From Lentimicrobiaceae bacterium (lineage in GTDB: Bacteria > Bacteroidota > Bacteroidia > Bacteroidales > F082), in assembly GCA_015061295.1 (NCBI GenBank), contig SUWU01000024.1, positions 1 to 32,076 on the forward strand: a stretch of 32,076 nucleotides of DNA. The letters run 5' to 3'. A program made the position numbers and the translations under genes. Within the stretch, counting starts at the first letter, position 1; the number at the start of each line of letters is the position of its first letter. The notes beneath the pieces are model-generated. The model had not been told where the DNA came from. It searched no databases and saw nothing but the letters and a program-made list of their open reading frames with translations. This document shows positions 8,918 to 17,340 of the stretch, one piece after another.

Positions 8918-10756
8918 CTACTTTAATTTTTTTTCAATTTTTGTTATTACATCAATACCTTTGTGATATAACTCGTCCATTTTTTTACTCGGATCTCCTG
9001 GCGCAAAACGGGCAAACTCACAATTGTTTAACAATTCAATGAACTCATTAATGATTTCTTCTGTTATGGCATTGTTGGTCATTACTTCCTTCACGCTATC
9101 CATTGATAGTTGTGATAGTGGAATGTTTAATTTGTCTGAGATATAACCCCACAACGCCTGCGATAGTTCTTCATAAAAACCATTTTGGTTGCCATTCTTA
9201 AGATTGATGTGAGCGTTAGTGAGTCTTTTCTTTGCAACTTTCGTGGCTTTTTTGTTACGCATCATCACTTGGTTGTTGTTCAACTTATTCATTCTTTTAT
9301 GAATGATGAGTGCTATCGCGAACATAACTACTATCAATATCATTATTATGATATATAAAGGTGATAAGAAGAATGTAGTGCCGGTGATGCTTAACCTGTT
9401 GTTATTTACGTTTATATGCCGTATATCGCTGCCGAGATATTTGATGTCGGCCTGTCCTGGTGTATAAATGGAACCGCTGCTTTGTGTAATATCCGACTTG
9501 GCTACGCTTATATCGTAGTCATCAGATGTTAATGTGACGTATTTTTTTAACGAAGGGTCGAAGTAAGAGAAATCAACGCCTTTGATGTGGAAGTCACCAG
9601 CAACACGAGGTATCACTATATACTCTGCTTTTTTGCTGCCACTGATACCTAATGCGTTGTCTTTTACTGATGAAGTTATCTTCGGATCATAAACTTCAAA
9701 GTCGGGTGGAAAGACTGGCTTAGGGAGTTCTAAGAGTTCAATATTACCTTTGCCAGATGCTGTCAATGTAAATGTAAAAGCTTCATTGGCTTTGAGTTCT
9801 GTCTTGTCGATTTTTGATGTGAATGTAAATTGTCCGACAGCTCCTTTGAAATCGGCCGGTTTGTCGATGTTAGGTAGTGGTTCTACCTCTATTTTTATAG
9901 GTTGTGACTTGATGTCTTTTCTTACGTTTCTGTATGAAGAACTCATTACGTCACCAAAGAAGTCTTCAAAAGGATCATAGCCTCTTGAACGGTTTCTTTC
10001 TTGTCGTATCTGTGCTAAACAGCTGATGTCTAATGGGTCTATGATAAGTTCACCTGTCTTCTGCGGGAAAAGTACAATCTCTTGAATAGTGGCTACATTG
10101 TATTGCTGACCATCTCGTATTATTGACGATTGCTGTAAAGATCCATTATTGTCGGTAATATCTTTGGTCCAAAATCCTGTATATGAAGGTGATTCTGATA
10201 TTGATAGTTGTGATATTGGTATGGTGAAGAAGATTCTGTATGTCAATACAATCTGTTCTCCTAAGTATGCTTTGCGTTTGCTTGGAACGGCTTCAAGAAT
10301 GATGTCTTTGTTACTTGAATTGTTGCCTGTCTGTATCGATGCTTCACTGCCATCGTTTACATTGTTGTTGGAAGCAATAACATTGATTTCAAAAGGATCG
10401 CTTGTTACTCTCTTTTTATCAACGGTGATTGATGCTTGAGGAAGCATGAACTTTCCTTCTTTGATGGCTCTTAGATGGAACGAATACGTTTGTGTATTTG
10501 TTCTCGTCACAGATCCGTTTATTACTTGTATGCTCGAACTTGTTGATGAGAATGGTCCACCAAGAATCTCAAAATTGTTGAAGTTGGGAGACTTGAAATC
10601 TTTTCCGTCACCATTCAACTCGTATGAGACTTGAAATTGTTCTCCTACGGAAACTTGTTTCTTACTAATAGTTTTAAACGTTACATCTGATTGTGCCTCA
10701 ATATTATATGAGAGGGTAAATATAATCGCTATTAGGTATATGATCTTCGTTTTCAT
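8918..10756 (-). CDS. batD: BatD: oxygen-tolerance membrane protein
   Basis: 612 residues from ATG 10756. Signal peptide (MKTKIIYLIAIIFTLSYNIEAQ), a long periplasmic part of beta-sandwich repeats (QVSYELNGDGKDFKSPNF, later FTFTLTASGKGNIELLELP), one membrane span near 480 (LYIIIMILIVVMFAIALII) and a cytosolic alpha-helical tail. This is the BatD layout. ATGs at 10807 and 10771 are in frame, but the first overlaps batC and both put hydrophilic or broken sequence before the signal peptide. A TAnnTTTG box just upstream of 10771 also fits the 10756 start. BatD is thought to work with the VWA proteins BatA/B; biochemistry is unknown. Confidence 0.87.
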   Translation of the reverse strand: MKTKIIYLIAIIFTLSYNIEAQSDVTFKTISKKQVSVGEQFQVSYELNGDGKDFKSPNFNNFEILGGPFSSTSSSIQVINGSVTRTNTQTYSFHLRAIKEGKFMLPQASITVDKKRVTSDPFEINVIASNNNVNDGSEASIQTGNNSSNKDIILEAVPSKRKAYLGEQIVLTYRIFFTIPISQLSISESPSYTGFWTKDITDNNGSLQQSSIIRDGQQYNVATIQEIVLFPQKTGELIIDPLDISCLAQIRQERNRSRGYDPFEDFFGDVMSSSYRNVRKDIKSQPIKIEVEPLPNIDKPADFKGAVGQFTFTSKIDKTELKANEAFTFTLTASGKGNIELLELPKPVFPPDFEVYDPKITSSVKDNALGISGSKKAEYIVIPRVAGDFHIKGVDFSYFDPSLKKYVTLTSDDYDISVAKSDITQSSGSIYTPGQADIKYLGSDIRHINVNNNRLSITGTTFFLSPLYIIIMILIVVMFAIALIIHKRMNKLNNNQVMMRNKKATKVAKKRLTNAHINLKNGNQNGFYEELSQALWGYISDKLNIPLSQLSMDSVKEVMTNNAITEEIINEFIELLNNCEFARFAPGDPSKKMDELYHKGIDVITKIEKKLK

Positions 10757-10775
10757 ATTGTCTGTTTTCATTATG

Positions 10776-10807
10776 CAAAAATATAATCTTATTAGATATA
10801 TTACCAA
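10776..10807 (-). promoter_or_regulatory. Possible internal promoter for batD-batE
   Basis: On the minus strand, TTG (10805-10807), 21 bp, then TATTTTTG (10776-10783), 20 bp before the batD ATG. It overlaps the batC stop. The exact -7 match in this spot may be chance in an AT-rich genome. Confidence 0.3.
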
Positions 10808-11523
10808 TCTTTTTCAACTCTTCTTTTTTGCATCTGAGCTGCTTTTTTCTCGTTTAGCTCATCCATTGTCTCTTTCTCTTGATTTTCAAGAGCTTGTAAC
10901 ATTCTTTCAGCATCTTCTTTCGACATTTGTTGTTGCTGCTCTTGTTGCTGCTCTTGTTGCTGTTCTTGATTCTGTTGCTGCTCTTGTTCTTGCTGTTGTT
11001 GATCTTTTTGTTCTTGTTGCTGTTGCTCTTGTTGCTGTTGCTCTTGATTCTGTTGGTTTTTATTTTGTTGATTTTGTTGTTCTTGTTGTTTTATTATTTT
11101 CCAACGAGCATATTCTAAATTATATCGGGCATCTTCATCATCAGGATTTAGCTTCAGTGACTTTTTGTAGGCTTCAAAAGCTTCAGCGTATTTTTCTTGA
11201 GCCATTAGGCTGTTGCCTAAATTATAGTATGAGTTAGCTTCTATCTCAGGCGTGGTATTTCTCTCAGATACGCTACTGAATGCCTTAGCAGCTTCTTCAA
11301 AGTTATTTTGTTTATATAAAGCATCGCCTAAGTTAAACTCCGCTTTGGTGTTATATTCTTTGTCTAAAGACTTACGATACTTTATCTCAGCCTCAGAATA
11401 TTCACCTTTTTTAAAATCGTTGTTACCTTGTCTGATAAAACCTTTATCAGTCTGTGCTTCAATATTCATCATGCTGATTAGCAAGAATAATATCACTATA
11501 CCTATTTTGTTTCTTGTTTTCAT
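10801..11523 (-). CDS. batC: BatC: TPR protein with Gln/Glu-rich tail
   Basis: 240 residues. Signal peptide 1-23, three TPR-like units at about 28-140 (FIRQGNNDFKKGEYSEAEIKY; KAEFNLGDALYKQNNFEEA; NSYYNLGNSLMAQEKYAEAF followed by LNPDDEDARYNLEYA), a run of about 54 Gln/Glu/Asn residues (146-199), and a conserved end SKEDAERMLQALENQEKET. This is the BatC pattern; it likely scaffolds the Bat complex through TPR contacts. Its ATG overlaps the batB stop (ATGA, 11520-11523), so translation is probably coupled. The low-complexity run may vary in length between strains. Confidence 0.86.
   Translation of the reverse strand: MKTRNKIGIVILFLLISMMNIEAQTDKGFIRQGNNDFKKGEYSEAEIKYRKSLDKEYNTKAEFNLGDALYKQNNFEEAAKAFSSVSERNTTPEIEANSYYNLGNSLMAQEKYAEAFEAYKKSLKLNPDDEDARYNLEYARWKIIKQQEQQNQQNKNQQNQEQQQQEQQQQEQKDQQQQEQEQQQNQEQQQEQQQEQQQQMSKEDAERMLQALENQEKETMDELNEKKAAQMQKRRVEKDW
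10927..11088 (-). repeat. CAG/CAA-rich coding repeat in batC
   Basis: 162 bp of nearly pure CAA, CAG and GAG/GAA codons (minus strand) encoding the Gln/Glu run. Short units of 9-15 bp recur imperfectly. On the plus strand it makes a false poly-Leu reading frame. Confidence 0.85.
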
Positions 11524-12572
11524 TGCTTTGGCTCAAAAAAGTTGAATTTCGACTCCCAATCTTTTTTTCCAGAAGAGATTAAGAGTTCTATTATTAATAG
11601 TATTATCGCTGCTCCTAAAAACCATTGGAATTGATCTTCATAGTCGCTGAAGACCTTTGCTTCTATCTCCGATTTATCTGATTTGTTGATTTCTTCATAT
11701 ATCTCGTCGAGACCGACGTTTGAATTGCTGGCTCTTCTGTAAATACCATCGCCTATCTCAGCTATCTGGCGTAACATGTTGTCGTCTAACTTAGTTATGA
11801 CTATGTTGCCATTCTTATCTTTTTTGTATCCTGTACGTTTCCCGTATTTATTATATGTAGGTATAGGCGCTCCATCTTCTAAGCCCATGCCTATAGTATA
11901 GATTTTGATGCCTAATTTGGCTGCTTCTTGAACAGCTTTTATGGCATCTCCGTTTTCATGGTCTTCGCCGTCGGATATGACCACTATAGCTTTATTATTT
12001 TCATTTGTACCAAATGATTTTGATGCTAAATTTATTGCGCTTCCAATCTCTGTTCCTTGTGTGGGAATTAAGTCGGTGTTTATTGTTGAAAGAAACATCT
12101 TTGCTGCTGAATAGTCGGTGGTGATTGGTAATTGTACGTAAGCATTGCCGGCAAAAACAATGATACCGACTCGGTCGCCATTTAGCTTATTGATAATGTT
12201 GTTGATGGCTTGCTTTGAACGCTCCAATCGGTTAGGTGCGATGTCTTCAGCATTCATAGAATTTGATATGTCTATGCAGAAAAATAAATCGATACCTTCG
12301 CGTTTTACCTCTTCCATCTTTGATCCACTTTGAAGATTAGCAATAGATAAAATGCCTAATGATATTACTAATAATGACAAAATGAATTTTATATTACTCC
12401 TTGAATTGGATGTTAAAGGTGCTAGAAGTTCTATGAATTTTGAGTCGGCAAATTTGCTGAATCGTTTTTTATTTATTATACGTATCGTTACATATACGGC
12501 TATCAATATTGGTATTATGAGAAGCCAATATAAGTATTCAGGATGTTCAAATCTTAATATGTTGTTTTCCAT
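11520..12572 (-). CDS. batB: BatB: VWA-domain membrane protein
   Basis: 350 residues. Membrane spans near 12-30 and 62-80, a von Willebrand A domain from about 94 with a MIDAS motif DISNS (101-105), a second metal-contact stretch IPTQGTEIG and an ISDGEDHENG strand, and a final span near 318-335 with a short charged tail. This is BatB of the aerotolerance operon, with the metal-dependent adhesion domain held on the periplasmic side. It lies 4 bp after batA and overlaps batC by 4 bp. By analogy with other MoxR-VWA pairs it is a likely client or partner of the MoxR ATPase. Confidence 0.9.
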   Translation of the reverse strand: MENNILRFEHPEYLYWLLIIPILIAVYVTIRIINKKRFSKFADSKFIELLAPLTSNSRSNIKFILSLLVISLGILSIANLQSGSKMEEVKREGIDLFFCIDISNSMNAEDIAPNRLERSKQAINNIINKLNGDRVGIIVFAGNAYVQLPITTDYSAAKMFLSTINTDLIPTQGTEIGSAINLASKSFGTNENNKAIVVISDGEDHENGDAIKAVQEAAKLGIKIYTIGMGLEDGAPIPTYNKYGKRTGYKKDKNGNIVITKLDDNMLRQIAEIGDGIYRRASNSNVGLDEIYEEINKSDKSEIEAKVFSDYEDQFQWFLGAAIILLIIELLISSGKKDWESKFNFFEPKQ

Positions 12573-12576
12573 AGTT

Positions 12577-13575
12577 TTAATCTGTTATTGATTTGAAAAT
12601 CGTATTTTTTAACAAGAATGCAGCTATTAGAAGTATTAATCCCCATATTACAAAGGGGTAGAACTCTTCGTGTAATCGCTGGAACTCATTGACTTCTATC
12701 TTTGAACGTTCCATTTGATCTATCTCATCGTATATCTTTTGCAGACTTTCTTTTGATTCTGCTCTGAAATATTTTCCTCCTGTCTCATCGGCGATCTGTT
12801 GTAGTAAGGTCTCATTTATTTTGACAGGAACTTGTTGGTATTGTATTCCGCCAAAAGGTGTCTGTACAGGATATGGAGCCATTCCTCTTGTCCCAGCACC
12901 TATAGTATATACTCTGATGCCGTATATTTTTGCCATCTCTGCTGCTGTGGCGGGTGTTATAGAACCAGCGTTGTTGTCTCCATCGGTCAATAAAATGACG
13001 ACTTTTGATATTGCTTCACTATCTTTAAGACGACTTACTGCTGATGCTAATCCATCGCCGATAGCTGTCCCGTCTTCCAACATGCCGCACTTCATGTCTT
13101 TTAACATATTCAACATCATGGCGTGATCTGTTGTGAGAGGTACTTGTGTGAATGTCTCCCCACTGAAAACAACTAATCCCATTCTGTCGTTAGGACGTCC
13201 TTCTACGAAGTTGGAAGCAACTTCCTTAGAGGCTTCAAGTCTGTCAGGTTTTAAGTCACGAGCCAACATACTGCTGGATATATCCATAGTTAATACAATG
13301 TCGATACCTTCAACATTGACTTTTTTGTTCTTTGAACTACTTTGAGGACGAGCTAATGCTACAATGAATAGCGATAATGCTCCAATCTCTAAAACAAAAA
13401 CGATATGTCTTAGATAACTTCTCCATGACTTAGGCAATTTGTTGAAAAATCCTGTGTCGGAGAATCTGACGTATGCTTGTTGATTGTTACACCTGAAAAT
13501 ATACCATATAATTAATATAGGTATAATGGCTAATCCGTACAGGAAATATGGCGATGCAAATTCAAAAGAACTCAT
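12577..13575 (-). CDS. batA: BatA: VWA-domain membrane protein
   Basis: 332 residues. Two N-terminal membrane spans (about 10-27 and 58-75), a VWA domain with MIDAS DISSS at 98-102, the threonine loop near MLEDGTAIGDG, and VVILLTDGDNNAG. A C-terminal span (FVIWGLILLIAAFLL) follows. It is the sister of batB, and the same fold order points to an old duplication. The start overlaps the preceding gene by 4 bp (ATGA). Known Bat loci place batA first among the VWA genes, as here. Confidence 0.9.
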   Translation of the reverse strand: MSSFEFASPYFLYGLAIIPILIIWYIFRCNNQQAYVRFSDTGFFNKLPKSWRSYLRHIVFVLEIGALSLFIVALARPQSSSKNKKVNVEGIDIVLTMDISSSMLARDLKPDRLEASKEVASNFVEGRPNDRMGLVVFSGETFTQVPLTTDHAMMLNMLKDMKCGMLEDGTAIGDGLASAVSRLKDSEAISKVVILLTDGDNNAGSITPATAAEMAKIYGIRVYTIGAGTRGMAPYPVQTPFGGIQYQQVPVKINETLLQQIADETGGKYFRAESKESLQKIYDEIDQMERSKIEVNEFQRLHEEFYPFVIWGLILLIAAFLLKNTIFKSITD

Positions 13576-14615
13576 TTTGTATCCTCCGTTTCTCGTTGCT
13601 CTGTTAATGTGTCGTCAAAATCGTATTTCTTACTTCTCTCTTCTTCCGTCTTTTTTCTTTCCATCTCCTCTTGGAATGTGTAAGAATCTTCAATGAAAGA
13701 GTTGATGTTGCTGAAGGCGTCGTCGTTCTGTGTAGATGTGGTGTTGGCTTTAGCAAATTTTACCAAATCAGCAGTGAGAAGCGTTTCTTGTAACTTGTTC
13801 TGAGTGCTGATGTCTAATCCTAATTTCTTGACTTCTTCTACGATTTCGTCTGATGTCATTTCTATAGCTTCAATACAAAATTGACCTTCGAGATATTCTC
13901 TGACAATGTCTGTTAAATCTGTATAATATTCTTTTAATTTTCCTGACTGCCAGAGGTTTGCGTCTTTAAGTTTTAACATCTTCTCGCGAGCTGTTACTAT
14001 CGCAGGTATTTTAGGTCTCACTTCTTCTATCTCGCCTACACTTCTTTTCTTGCGGAAATATCTTACTAAGAATATGATTAACAACACCAAACCTGCCAAG
14101 ATGATGACACCTCCGATATAAGGAACACTTTCTTCAAAAGTGAAGTTTTGTTTTATCGGGGCTTTGATGTCTCTATAAGCGTTGGTGGTGTCTATACTTA
14201 CGCCTTTAACATATAAATCTAAGATGTTTGTCTTAAATTCGTATGTACTTGTATCATCAATAGTTTTGTGGTATTTTATGTTAAGACGAGGTATCTCAAC
14301 ATATCCTGTGTCGAATGTTGTTAATTTGAGTGTCTTCGATATTGTTAAGTCTTTGCCATTATTTGTTAACATCTCCGTTGCTTCACTAACATCAAGTATC
14401 TCTATGTTGTGACTCAATGTGTCGTTGAAATTGTTCCATTCGATGATGTAATCTTTAGGAATGTTGATGTTTAAATAATAATCAATAGGTTGACCTGCAT
14501 AAATGCTATCTTTGTTTATGCTTGCGATGGCAGAAATGTCCTGAGCATTGCAGTGATGACTAAACAACATCAGTGCTGTTATTGCTGTTAAGAAATATAG
14601 TTTTATATATCTCAT
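13572..14615 (-). CDS. Bat-operon membrane protein, BatD-like, unnamed
   Basis: 347 residues. Signal peptide 1-24 (ends HHCNAQ), a periplasmic beta-rich domain of about 130 residues (SINKDSIYAGQPIDYYLNI, TFDTGYVEIPRLNIKY, as in the repeat units of BatD), a membrane span near 165-186 (IGGVIILAGLVLLIIFLV), then a cytosolic helical region (LWQSGKLKEYYTDLTDIVREYLEGQF) and a charged tail. A protein of this form is usual between the DUF58 gene and batA in Bacteroidota. The cytosolic part resembles the helical domain found in DUF4381-like proteins. No enzyme motif is seen. It overlaps both neighbours by 4 bp, so it is translated as part of the complex. Confidence 0.75.
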   Translation of the reverse strand: MRYIKLYFLTAITALMLFSHHCNAQDISAIASINKDSIYAGQPIDYYLNINIPKDYIIEWNNFNDTLSHNIEILDVSEATEMLTNNGKDLTISKTLKLTTFDTGYVEIPRLNIKYHKTIDDTSTYEFKTNILDLYVKGVSIDTTNAYRDIKAPIKQNFTFEESVPYIGGVIILAGLVLLIIFLVRYFRKKRSVGEIEEVRPKIPAIVTAREKMLKLKDANLWQSGKLKEYYTDLTDIVREYLEGQFCIEAIEMTSDEIVEEVKKLGLDISTQNKLQETLLTADLVKFAKANTTSTQNDDAFSNINSFIEDSYTFQEEMERKKTEEERSKKYDFDDTLTEQRETEDTK

Positions 14616-15490
14616 CTTCTTGATTCTCTTTTCTTAAACAACTGCATTAAAGGTTTAACATAATCCATGTCGGTGTAAATTAACGTATTGTCGATGCCGT
14701 TGTTGGCAAAGATTTTATTTAATTTAGCCGACTGTTGTTGAATATATTTTTGATAGGCTTCGTTCCATGAACTCATTGAAGTATCGACCCAAATATCTTT
14801 GTTAGTCTCTGAATCTCTAAATTTTATAAGACCTATCTTAGGGATGACGAGTTCTCTCTTATCTGTTATTCTCAAACACACTAAATCGTGTTTGTTTGCA
14901 GCAATTCTGATCTGTTGTTCAAACGATTTACCTGTGATGAAGTCGGAAATGAGAAAGGCAGTAGTTCTTTTCTTTATTGCGCTTGTCAAGAAACGTAGTC
15001 CTTCTCCAATATCAGTTCCTTTGTGTTGTGGCGTGAAAGTCACTATCTCACGGATGATTCTCAAGATGTGACTGGAGCCTTTCTTGGGTGGAATGAATTT
15101 TTCCACTTGGTCGCTGAAAAAGATAACGCCAACTTTATCGTTATTTTGTATTGCAGAAAATGCTAAAACAGCTGCGAGTTCTGCGGTTAGTTCTCTTTTC
15201 GAGATATTGACAGAGCCAAAGTCATTTGAACCAGAAACATCGATAAGTAGCATTACAGTCATCTCTCTTTCTTCTTCAAAGATCTTGACAAAAGGACGGT
15301 TAAAACGTGCTGTCACGTTCCAATCTATGTTACGAATGTCGTCACCATACTGATATTCACGAACTTCACTGAAGGTCATGCCACGCCCTTTAAAGGCACT
15401 ATGATATTGACCAGAAAAGATGTTGTTGGTCAATCCTCGTGTCTTTATCTCGATTTTTCTAACCTTTTTAAATAGTTCGTTTGTTTCCAT
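14612..15490 (-). CDS. DUF58 domain protein (VWA-like)
   Basis: 292 residues, soluble, no signal peptide. The DUF58 hallmark is complete: KGRGMTFSEVREYQYGDDIRNIDW at about 34-57, followed by ARFNRPFVKIFEEERE and a VWA-like strand LLIDVSGS (81-88) that keeps the DxSxS metal motif. DUF58 proteins accompany MoxR ATPases almost everywhere and are taken to be the cytosolic VWA-type partner. The gene lies 11 bp after moxR and overlaps the next gene by 4 bp. Confidence 0.88.
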   Translation of the reverse strand: METNELFKKVRKIEIKTRGLTNNIFSGQYHSAFKGRGMTFSEVREYQYGDDIRNIDWNVTARFNRPFVKIFEEEREMTVMLLIDVSGSNDFGSVNISKRELTAELAAVLAFSAIQNNDKVGVIFFSDQVEKFIPPKKGSSHILRIIREIVTFTPQHKGTDIGEGLRFLTSAIKKRTTAFLISDFITGKSFEQQIRIAANKHDLVCLRITDKRELVIPKIGLIKFRDSETNKDIWVDTSMSSWNEAYQKYIQQQSAKLNKIFANNGIDNTLIYTDMDYVKPLMQLFKKRESRR

Positions 15491-15501
15491 AGTTCAATAA
15501 A

Positions 15502-16497
15502 TCAAGGTACTTCAACAATATTAAGTATCTCATTGATGATTTCTTCTGTCGTGATATTCTCTGCTTCAGCTTCATAAGTGAGCCCGATACGATGGCGCAT
15601 CACATCTGGTGCGACGGCGCGAACGTCTTCTGGAATGACATAACCACGACGCTTGATGAATGCATATGCTTTTGCAGCCATAGCTAAATTGATTGTAGCA
15701 CGTGGTGATCCGCCGTAGCTTATTAAACCGGCAAATTTCTTGAGCTTATAATCGTTGGGGTAACGTGAGGCAAAGACGATGTCGGTGATGTAGTTCTCAA
15801 TCTTTTCGTCGAGATATACTTCGCGACAAACTTTTCTTGCATTTAATATCTCTTTCGTTGAAGTGACAGGTTTTACCTCTGGATAGTCTTTGTTGATGTT
15901 TTGGCGAAGAATTACTTTCTCTTCTTCTTTCTTAGGATAGTCGATGATGACTTTGAGCATGAAACGGTCAACTTGTGCTTCTGGTAATGGGTATGTTCCT
16001 TCTTGCTCAATGGGGTTCTGTGTCGCCATTACTAAGAATGGATCTGGCAAAGCAAACGTGTTTTCTCCAATAGTAACTTGATGTTCTTGCATAGCTTCAA
16101 GTAAAGCACTTTGTACTTTTGCAGGAGAACGGTTAATTTCATCGGCTAAAACAAAATTTGCAAAGACAGGACCTTTACGAACTATAAACTCTTCATTTTT
16201 CTGACTATAAATCATGGTGCCGATTAAGTCGGCTGGTAACAAGTCGGGGGTAAATTGGATACGACTGAAGTCAGCATCGATGATATTTGATAATGTCTTT
16301 ATGGCTAATGTCTTCGCTAACCCAGGTACGCCTTCTAAAAGTATATGACCGTTTGATAATAATCCAATAAGCAATCTTTCTGTCATATGCTTCTGTCCAA
16401 CAATCACTTTGCTCATCTCAAGGTTGATGAGGTCGATGAACTGACTCTCTCTCTGAATCCTTTCATTTAATTCACGAATGTCTGTTTCTATCATCAT
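15502..16497 (-). CDS. moxR: MoxR-family AAA+ ATPase
   Basis: 331 residues (a second ATG at 16494 is possible). Walker A GVPGLAKT at 56-63, Walker B FVLADE at 115-120 followed by INRSPAKVQSALLEAMQE, sensor 1 MATQNPIEQEGTYPLPEAQ, arginine-finger region DRFMLKV, and a lid domain with YGGSPRATINL. These are standard MoxR features. MoxR ATPases act as chaperones that remodel VWA-domain complexes; here the clients would be the DUF58 protein, BatA and BatB. First gene of the operon, with a TAnnTTTG box at 16521. Confidence 0.93.
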   Translation of the reverse strand: MMIETDIRELNERIQRESQFIDLINLEMSKVIVGQKHMTERLLIGLLSNGHILLEGVPGLAKTLAIKTLSNIIDADFSRIQFTPDLLPADLIGTMIYSQKNEEFIVRKGPVFANFVLADEINRSPAKVQSALLEAMQEHQVTIGENTFALPDPFLVMATQNPIEQEGTYPLPEAQVDRFMLKVIIDYPKKEEEKVILRQNINKDYPEVKPVTSTKEILNARKVCREVYLDEKIENYITDIVFASRYPNDYKLKKFAGLISYGGSPRATINLAMAAKAYAFIKRRGYVIPEDVRAVAPDVMRHRIGLTYEAEAENITTEEIINEILNIVEVP

Positions 16498-16520
16498 GTC
16501 TGTGTTTATTTAATAATGTG

Positions 16521-16528
16521 CAAAATTA
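16521..16528 (-). promoter_or_regulatory. -7 box for the moxR-bat operon
   Basis: Minus-strand TAATTTTG matches TAnnTTTG, 24 bp before the moxR ATG. No clear TTG stands 19-21 bp upstream. Confidence 0.4.
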
Positions 16529-16586
16529 ACAAGAATTTATCGACTTTATTGTATTTGATTTAAACTATTTTTACTTAAAGTGATGA

Positions 16587-16621
16587 GCGATGAGCGTGAA
16601 CTCGGCGCCACCGCCCATCGC
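16587..16621. other. GC-rich hairpin between sigma factor gene and moxR
   Basis: Arms GCGATGAGCG (16587-16596) and CGCCCATCGC (16612-16621) pair over 10 bp with one G-T. There is no T-run after either side, so it is not a textbook terminator. It stands out from the very AT-rich surroundings, and the loop contains GGCGCC. Confidence 0.5.
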
Positions 16622-16635
16622 AATGTAATAAAAAA

Positions 16636-17145
16636 CTAATTAGGATAATATTCGTTCATCTGATTCATTAATTTTTTTCTGCTGTAAAAAATACGGCTCT
16701 TTACTGTTCCAATCGTTAAATGTAAACAGTCTGCAATTTCCTTGTATTTATATCCTTCATTGTACATGTCGAATGCTTTTCTAAATTCTTCGTCTAAATT
16801 CTTGATGCCTTTCTCTAATTCAATTGCGTTGAGAATGCTTTCAGGATCAGTGTCGGTGTGTGAGTTGCTGATGTTTAAATAGTAAAGATCTTCACTTTGG
16901 TCGATTAATGTCTTGGCTTTCTTCGTTCTACGGTAGTTGTTGATAAAAATGTTTTTCATGATGGTGTAAACCCATGCCTTGAAATTGTTGTGGTTGACAT
17001 ATTTCTCTCTGTAAATTAAAGCTTTGAGAAATGTCTCCTGTGTCAAGTCTTTGGCATCGTCTTCGTTGCCTGTCAGTTGTTTAGCAAATGTCTCAAGATT
17101 GTCTTGTAAATTTGTTAGACTGCTGTTGAACTCAATTGTTGTCAT
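16636..17145 (-). CDS. ECF-type RNA polymerase sigma factor
   Basis: 169 residues from ATG 17145. Region 2 is present (DAKDLTQETFLKALIY, then FKAWVYTIMKNIFINNYRR) and region 4 (FRKAFDMYNEGYKYKEIADCLHLTIGTVKSRIFYSRKKL) ends in a typical helix-turn-helix. A longer frame from 17229 would add 28 residues, but that stretch covers the -7 box at 17200-17207, so the internal start is chosen. No anti-sigma gene is adjacent: downstream is a hairpin and then moxR. Same strand as the moxR-bat operon, so regulation of that operon is possible but not shown. Confidence 0.9.
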   Translation of the reverse strand: MTTIEFNSSLTNLQDNLETFAKQLTGNEDDAKDLTQETFLKALIYREKYVNHNNFKAWVYTIMKNIFINNYRRTKKAKTLIDQSEDLYYLNISNSHTDTDPESILNAIELEKGIKNLDEEFRKAFDMYNEGYKYKEIADCLHLTIGTVKSRIFYSRKKLMNQMNEYYPN

Positions 17146-17199
17146 AATAATGTTGTTTTTTAGTTTGTAAAAATTGATTGTTGTTTGTTGTTTCGCTTG

Positions 17200-17229
17200 C
17201 AAAAATATATCAGATTTTATTTTTGTCAA
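17200..17229 (-). promoter_or_regulatory. Strong promoter of the ECF sigma gene
   Basis: On the minus strand, TTGAC ending at 17225 (TTG = 17229-17227), a 19-bp spacer, and TATTTTTG (17207-17200). Both elements and spacing fit the Bacteroidota primary-sigma consensus. Predicted leader is about 50 nt. Confidence 0.7.
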
Positions 17230-17340
17230 TACCCTTTTAGCCTCTTTAATGGGTGTATTGTCGTATCTTATTGATATATTGTGATTTATAGAATGTTAAT
17301 AAAATGTTAAATTTTAAAAGTCATCGGATTTTATTAAAAA

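Noticed and set aside
10756..10807. Longer batD start at 10807
   Set aside because: It would overlap batC and place an extra hydrophobic stretch before an already complete signal peptide.
10740..11237. Plus-strand frames rich in Leu/Val, including a 63-residue poly-Leu peptide
   Set aside because: Antisense of the CAA/CAG run in batC; not a membrane protein.
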